A stretch of 7,821 bases of DNA from Gemmataceae bacterium (GTDB lineage Bacteria; Planctomycetota; Planctomycetia; Gemmatales; Gemmataceae): the NCBI GenBank assembly GCA_025056835.1, contig JANWVS010000076.1, forward strand, positions 1 through 7,821, in the 5' to 3' direction. Below the pieces are notes generated by a model. The model saw only the letters and a list, made by a program, of their open reading frames with translations, had not been told where the DNA came from and did no database searches. The translations under genes and the position numbers were made by a program. This document shows, piece after piece, positions 5,533 through 7,821 of the stretch (within the stretch, counting starts at the first letter, position 1; the number at the start of each line of letters is the position of its first letter).

Positions 5533-6546
5533 ATGAAGACCAAAGTTCGAAAGCGTCGCGACGCGGCGCAGGAGATTTCTGTTGTTCTCGATCCGACGAC
5601 CACCATTTTCTCGTCGGACTTGCTGACTCCTGAAGAAGAACGCGAACTGTTGGCCCTGTTCTGGAACTGCAAGACCGAGCTGGTCAAGTCGATGATTCGG
5701 CACTTCCCGAAGCTCCGCGCCCATAAGCCAGAGCCGGAGCCATGGCCGATGGCACAGTTTATCCGCGACTATTGCGATGCCGAAGCGCGACAGCTTCCGC
5801 AAATTCGCCGCATTCACGATCGCTACGTCCATTGCAAGCACCGGTTAGCGTCAGCGAACATCCGACTGGCGGCCCATGTCGCCAAGCGTTTCCGGCACCA
5901 TGCGCTTGGCTATGCGGACCTTCTTCAGGAAGCGGTGTGCGGATTGATGCAAGCGATCGATCGGTTCGATGTCAGCCACGGCACGCGGCTGGCAACCTAT
6001 GCGACCTGGTGGATTCGACAGACGTTGCAAATCGCGGTCGCTCGCCAGAGCCATCTAGTCAGTCTCTCGCCCCACCACTTGCAGGAATTGGGTCTTTTGC
6101 AACAAGAGTCCGAAGCCTTGGCCCACGGCGGCCAACACCTGCCTAGCCCGCAGGAATTGGCACACCGAACCGGTAGCAGTCTCGAACATTTGACTCACTT
6201 GCAAACCGCCACCCGTGCCCCCGTGTCCCTAAACGCTGTGCTCGACGACGACAGCGATTTTAAGCTTACCGAGGCGATGCCGGATAACGACAGTACCGTC
6301 CAACGCACCAACACCGAACGGCAGGAAGCCTTGCAATTCCTCATGGAAAATCTTCGACCGCGCGAGAAGAGGGTGCTCGACTTGCGATTTGGTCTCACCG
6401 GCAACGGCACGCACAGCCTGCGGCAGATCGGCCACTTGCTTCGGATTAGCAAAGAGAGGGTGCGGCAAATTCAGAATCGTGCGCTGGAAAAGCTGCGTGC
6501 CTCGGCGGAACGCGTTGGATGGGATCCGAGCTTGCTCTTGGGGTAA
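5533..6546 (+). CDS. RNA polymerase sigma-70 factor, RpoD-like (group 2-like), divergent
   Basis: A 337-residue sigma factor that would bind core RNA polymerase and select promoters. A remnant of region 1.2 is seen (LLTPEEERELL, 30-40), then a 50-60 residue insert. Region 2 is LASANIRLAAHVAKRF (105-120), YADLLQEAVCGLMQAIDRFD (127-146) and ATYATWWIRQ (154-163), with the aromatic WW of the melting region intact. Region 3 is around 180-250 (SPQELAHRTG at 205-214). Region 4 is LRPREKRVLDLRFGL (274-288), then helix-turn-helix SLRQIGHLLRISKERVRQIQ (295-314). It lacks the acidic region 1.1 of a primary sigma. DLIQEGNiGL has become DLLQEAVCGL, and the usual 'R.IR.P.H' after WWIRQ is replaced by RQSHLVSLSPHH. 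The ATG at 5533 is favoured: AAAAGGAAG lies eight bases upstream, and the 64 residues before it are not sigma-like. It probably directs a special regulon; which one is unknown. Confidence 0.92.
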   Translation: MKTKVRKRRDAAQEISVVLDPTTTIFSSDLLTPEEERELLALFWNCKTELVKSMIRHFPKLRAHKPEPEPWPMAQFIRDYCDAEARQLPQIRRIHDRYVHCKHRLASANIRLAAHVAKRFRHHALGYADLLQEAVCGLMQAIDRFDVSHGTRLATYATWWIRQTLQIAVARQSHLVSLSPHHLQELGLLQQESEALAHGGQHLPSPQELAHRTGSSLEHLTHLQTATRAPVSLNAVLDDDSDFKLTEAMPDNDSTVQRTNTERQEALQFLMENLRPREKRVLDLRFGLTGNGTHSLRQIGHLLRISKERVRQIQNRALEKLRASAERVGWDPSLLLG

Positions 6547-6643
6547 TGCCCCTGAAAAGAGATCCGTCGACTCAAACGCAGCGAGGCAGTCAGTCATTGC
6601 AGCGGGCGGTGATTGTTCGTCCGGCTTGGGCAGAGCAGCAGGG

Positions 6644-7546
6644 TTATAACGTCCACCAAGCCTGTTGCCAGGTCCGTTTCATATTGGCCAAGGCGGTCTG
6701 AGAAGAAACCCCTAACGGCGGTTTGACCTCGAACGTGCATATCGGCCGTCGGCCCGAGCGCAAAAAGCCGATGTCGAACAAGGTCTTGACGAAGCCGCGC
6801 AACTCCGCTACGCCGCTATCGCCACCCGGCATTCCAAATAGTGGATGATGGTCGCCGTACAGCGGATGATTGCGGTCCGAGACGCTGCTGCCCATATGGA
6901 CAGCCACAAGATACTCGCGTATCAGTGGCAGATGTTGGGCCGGCGTTTCGTGGCAAAGATAAATGTGGCTGAGATCGTGCAGCAGCCCGAAGTCGGGAAA
7001 ATCGCGCCGGACCTCTTTGGCCACGAACGCGGCTGTCGCACAGGTGCCGACCAGGGCTTTTTTGTCAACATCCCAATCAAAGATTTCCAACATTAGCGGC
7101 AGACCGACGCGCTCCTTGGCGAGGCGACACAGCTCCCGCAAAGAATCGACGAACCGCCCGACGGCCCCGCGCTCGGGCACATATTTTCCACTCATCACAG
7201 CAATGCGCCCCGCGCCAAGCTCCTTGGCCTGGTCAAACAGCCCGGCAACTAAGTCGATGGCTCGGCGGCGCTGGCCGAGATCGGCGGCGTTGAGATCCAG
7301 GTTGTGCCGCAGAATCATCGGCTGGCACGCAAACGTGACCGTCATCTGACAGTCGCTCAGGAGCTTGGCACAATCGCGGCGTACCGCGGCATCATTGATT
7401 GGGCCGACGTCGACGGCATCGAAAAAAGGGTCGTGGCAAATCTGCTGAAGTGTCTCGTACTGCGGACCATCACCGCCCAGGCATTCGGGAAACGCCATAC
7501 TGTGAACGACACCGAGCTGCAAATACGGCTGCCAGGGGCCGGTCAT
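6644..7546 (-). CDS. Xylose isomerase-like TIM-barrel protein (sugar phosphate isomerase/epimerase family)
   Basis: A 300-residue protein of the AP-endonuclease-2/xylose-isomerase-like barrel family, which typically isomerises or epimerises sugars or cyclitols with a divalent metal. The first strand is LQLGVVHSMAFPE (9-21). Strand AGRIAVMSGKY (112-122) is followed by the presumed metal ligands: E154 (LMLEIFDWD), D191 (LLHDLSHIYL), H217 (VAVHMGSS) and E273 (TFEVKPP). A loop rich in His and Gly (DRNHPLYGDHHPLFGMPGGDSG, 224-245) fits the substrate-closing segment. No signal peptide is present. The start at 7546 is chosen because the first barrel strand follows at once; a TTG at 7648 would add 34 unrelated residues encoded across a 15-bp inverted repeat. 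No clear Shine-Dalgarno precedes it. The substrate is unknown. It converges with the sigma factor gene (97 bp gap, no clear terminator). Confidence 0.85.
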   Translation of the reverse strand: MTGPWQPYLQLGVVHSMAFPECLGGDGPQYETLQQICHDPFFDAVDVGPINDAAVRRDCAKLLSDCQMTVTFACQPMILRHNLDLNAADLGQRRRAIDLVAGLFDQAKELGAGRIAVMSGKYVPERGAVGRFVDSLRELCRLAKERVGLPLMLEIFDWDVDKKALVGTCATAAFVAKEVRRDFPDFGLLHDLSHIYLCHETPAQHLPLIREYLVAVHMGSSVSDRNHPLYGDHHPLFGMPGGDSGVAELRGFVKTLFDIGFLRSGRRPICTFEVKPPLGVSSQTALANMKRTWQQAWWTL

Positions 7547-7601
7547 GATCGAGATGTTGTATCGACCGCGCGGCGCAATTCCACCTGCCGTCGCTTCCAG
7601 C

Positions 7602-7646
7602 GACTTCGGACTTGCGATCGCTGCGTGATTGCGCAAGTCCGAAGTC
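7602..7646. repeat. Perfect 15-bp inverted repeat with 15-base loop
   Basis: GACTTCGGACTTGCG (7602-7616) and CGCAAGTCCGAAGTC (7632-7646) are exact complements, and the left arm runs into an 8-base palindrome GCGATCGC (7614-7621). It lies 33 bases beyond the stop of the rightmost gene and 56 bases before the isomerase start. There is no T-run on either side, so it is not a classic intrinsic terminator. A non-canonical terminator, an operator for the isomerase gene, or a dispersed palindromic element are all possible. Confidence 0.7.
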
Positions 7647-7678
7647 AAATGAGGCAGTTGCGAGAGGCGGGACCCAGA

Positions 7679-7821
7679 TTAACGGCTCGTGATCCCCGAG
7701 TTGCCCAGCATGTAATGCATTTCGGCGCTAGCGCGGATGATCAGCGACATGGTCGCCTCGTGGAAGGTCACCGTGCCGCTGCCGCCGTTGACGGACCAAT
7801 GCGATGGTTCAATCGAGGAAG
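7679..7821 (-). CDS. Unrecognised protein, C-terminal fragment
   Basis: The minus-strand frame is open from the window edge to a TAA at 7681-7679 and gives the last 46 residues. Codons favour G or C in the third position, as in neighbouring genes, which supports real coding. The visible tail has a Gly/Ser/Thr-rich turn (HWSVNGGSGTVTFHEA) and then a short amphipathic stretch (MSLIIRASAEMHYMLG), ending GNSGITSR. No family is recognised and no catalytic motif can be seen in so short a piece. It would be transcribed towards the isomerase gene, with the inverted repeat between the two. Confidence 0.55.
   Translation of the reverse strand, partial: SSIEPSHWSVNGGSGTVTFHEATMSLIIRASAEMHYMLGNSGITSR

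Noticed and set aside
5130..5687. 185-codon open frame on - across the gap and the start of the sigma gene
   Set aside because: Composition is Ser/Arg/Phe-rich with no motif, and it overlaps the coding start of the sigma factor.
7562..7648. 34-codon upstream extension of the isomerase from a TTG
   Set aside because: It crosses the perfect inverted repeat and adds residues unlike the family's N-terminus, which begins right after the ATG at 7546.

Overview
The window reads as an ordinary chromosomal segment of a GC-rich planctomycete (phylum Planctomycetota). The evidence is the gene content: a dihydropteroate-synthase-like protein with an N-terminal DUF6513 domain, a small exported four-cysteine protein resembling DUF6370, a DUF3467 protein, and many short, loosely packed transcription units with weak or absent Shine-Dalgarno sequences. 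No rRNA, tRNA, CRISPR array, transposase or phage gene was seen. The family names come from recognising motifs by eye, not from a database search.

Layout from left to right: (1) the 3' end of an enolase-superfamily (mandelate racemase/muconate lactonizing type) gene on +; (2) a PlsC-type acyltransferase on -, convergent with it; (3) divergently, a DUF6513 plus pterin-binding protein on +, probably linked to tetrahydromethanopterin-type C1 metabolism; (4) ispH on -, convergent with it, encoding the last enzyme of the non-mevalonate isoprenoid pathway; (5) on -, upstream of ispH and separated from it by a good intrinsic terminator, the secreted DUF6370-like protein; (6) a DUF3467 protein on -, followed by two GC-rich hairpins; (7) on +, a small protein that looks like a shrunken RsbT-type anti-sigma/HATPase module without its ATP-binding residues; (8) after a gap of about 450 bp holding a sigma-70-like promoter candidate and inverted repeats, a divergent group-2-like sigma-70 factor on +; (9) on -, convergent with it, a xylose-isomerase-like TIM-barrel protein; (10) a perfect 15-bp inverted repeat and the 3' end of an unrecognised gene on -.

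Most genes look like independent housekeeping or metabolic units. The one pairing that hints at a functional link is 7 and 8: a degenerate anti-sigma-kinase fold directly upstream of, and on the same strand as, an atypical sigma factor. This is the best lead in the window for something not yet described, but the link is inferred from position and motif resemblance only. I found no strong evidence of a wholly new system.
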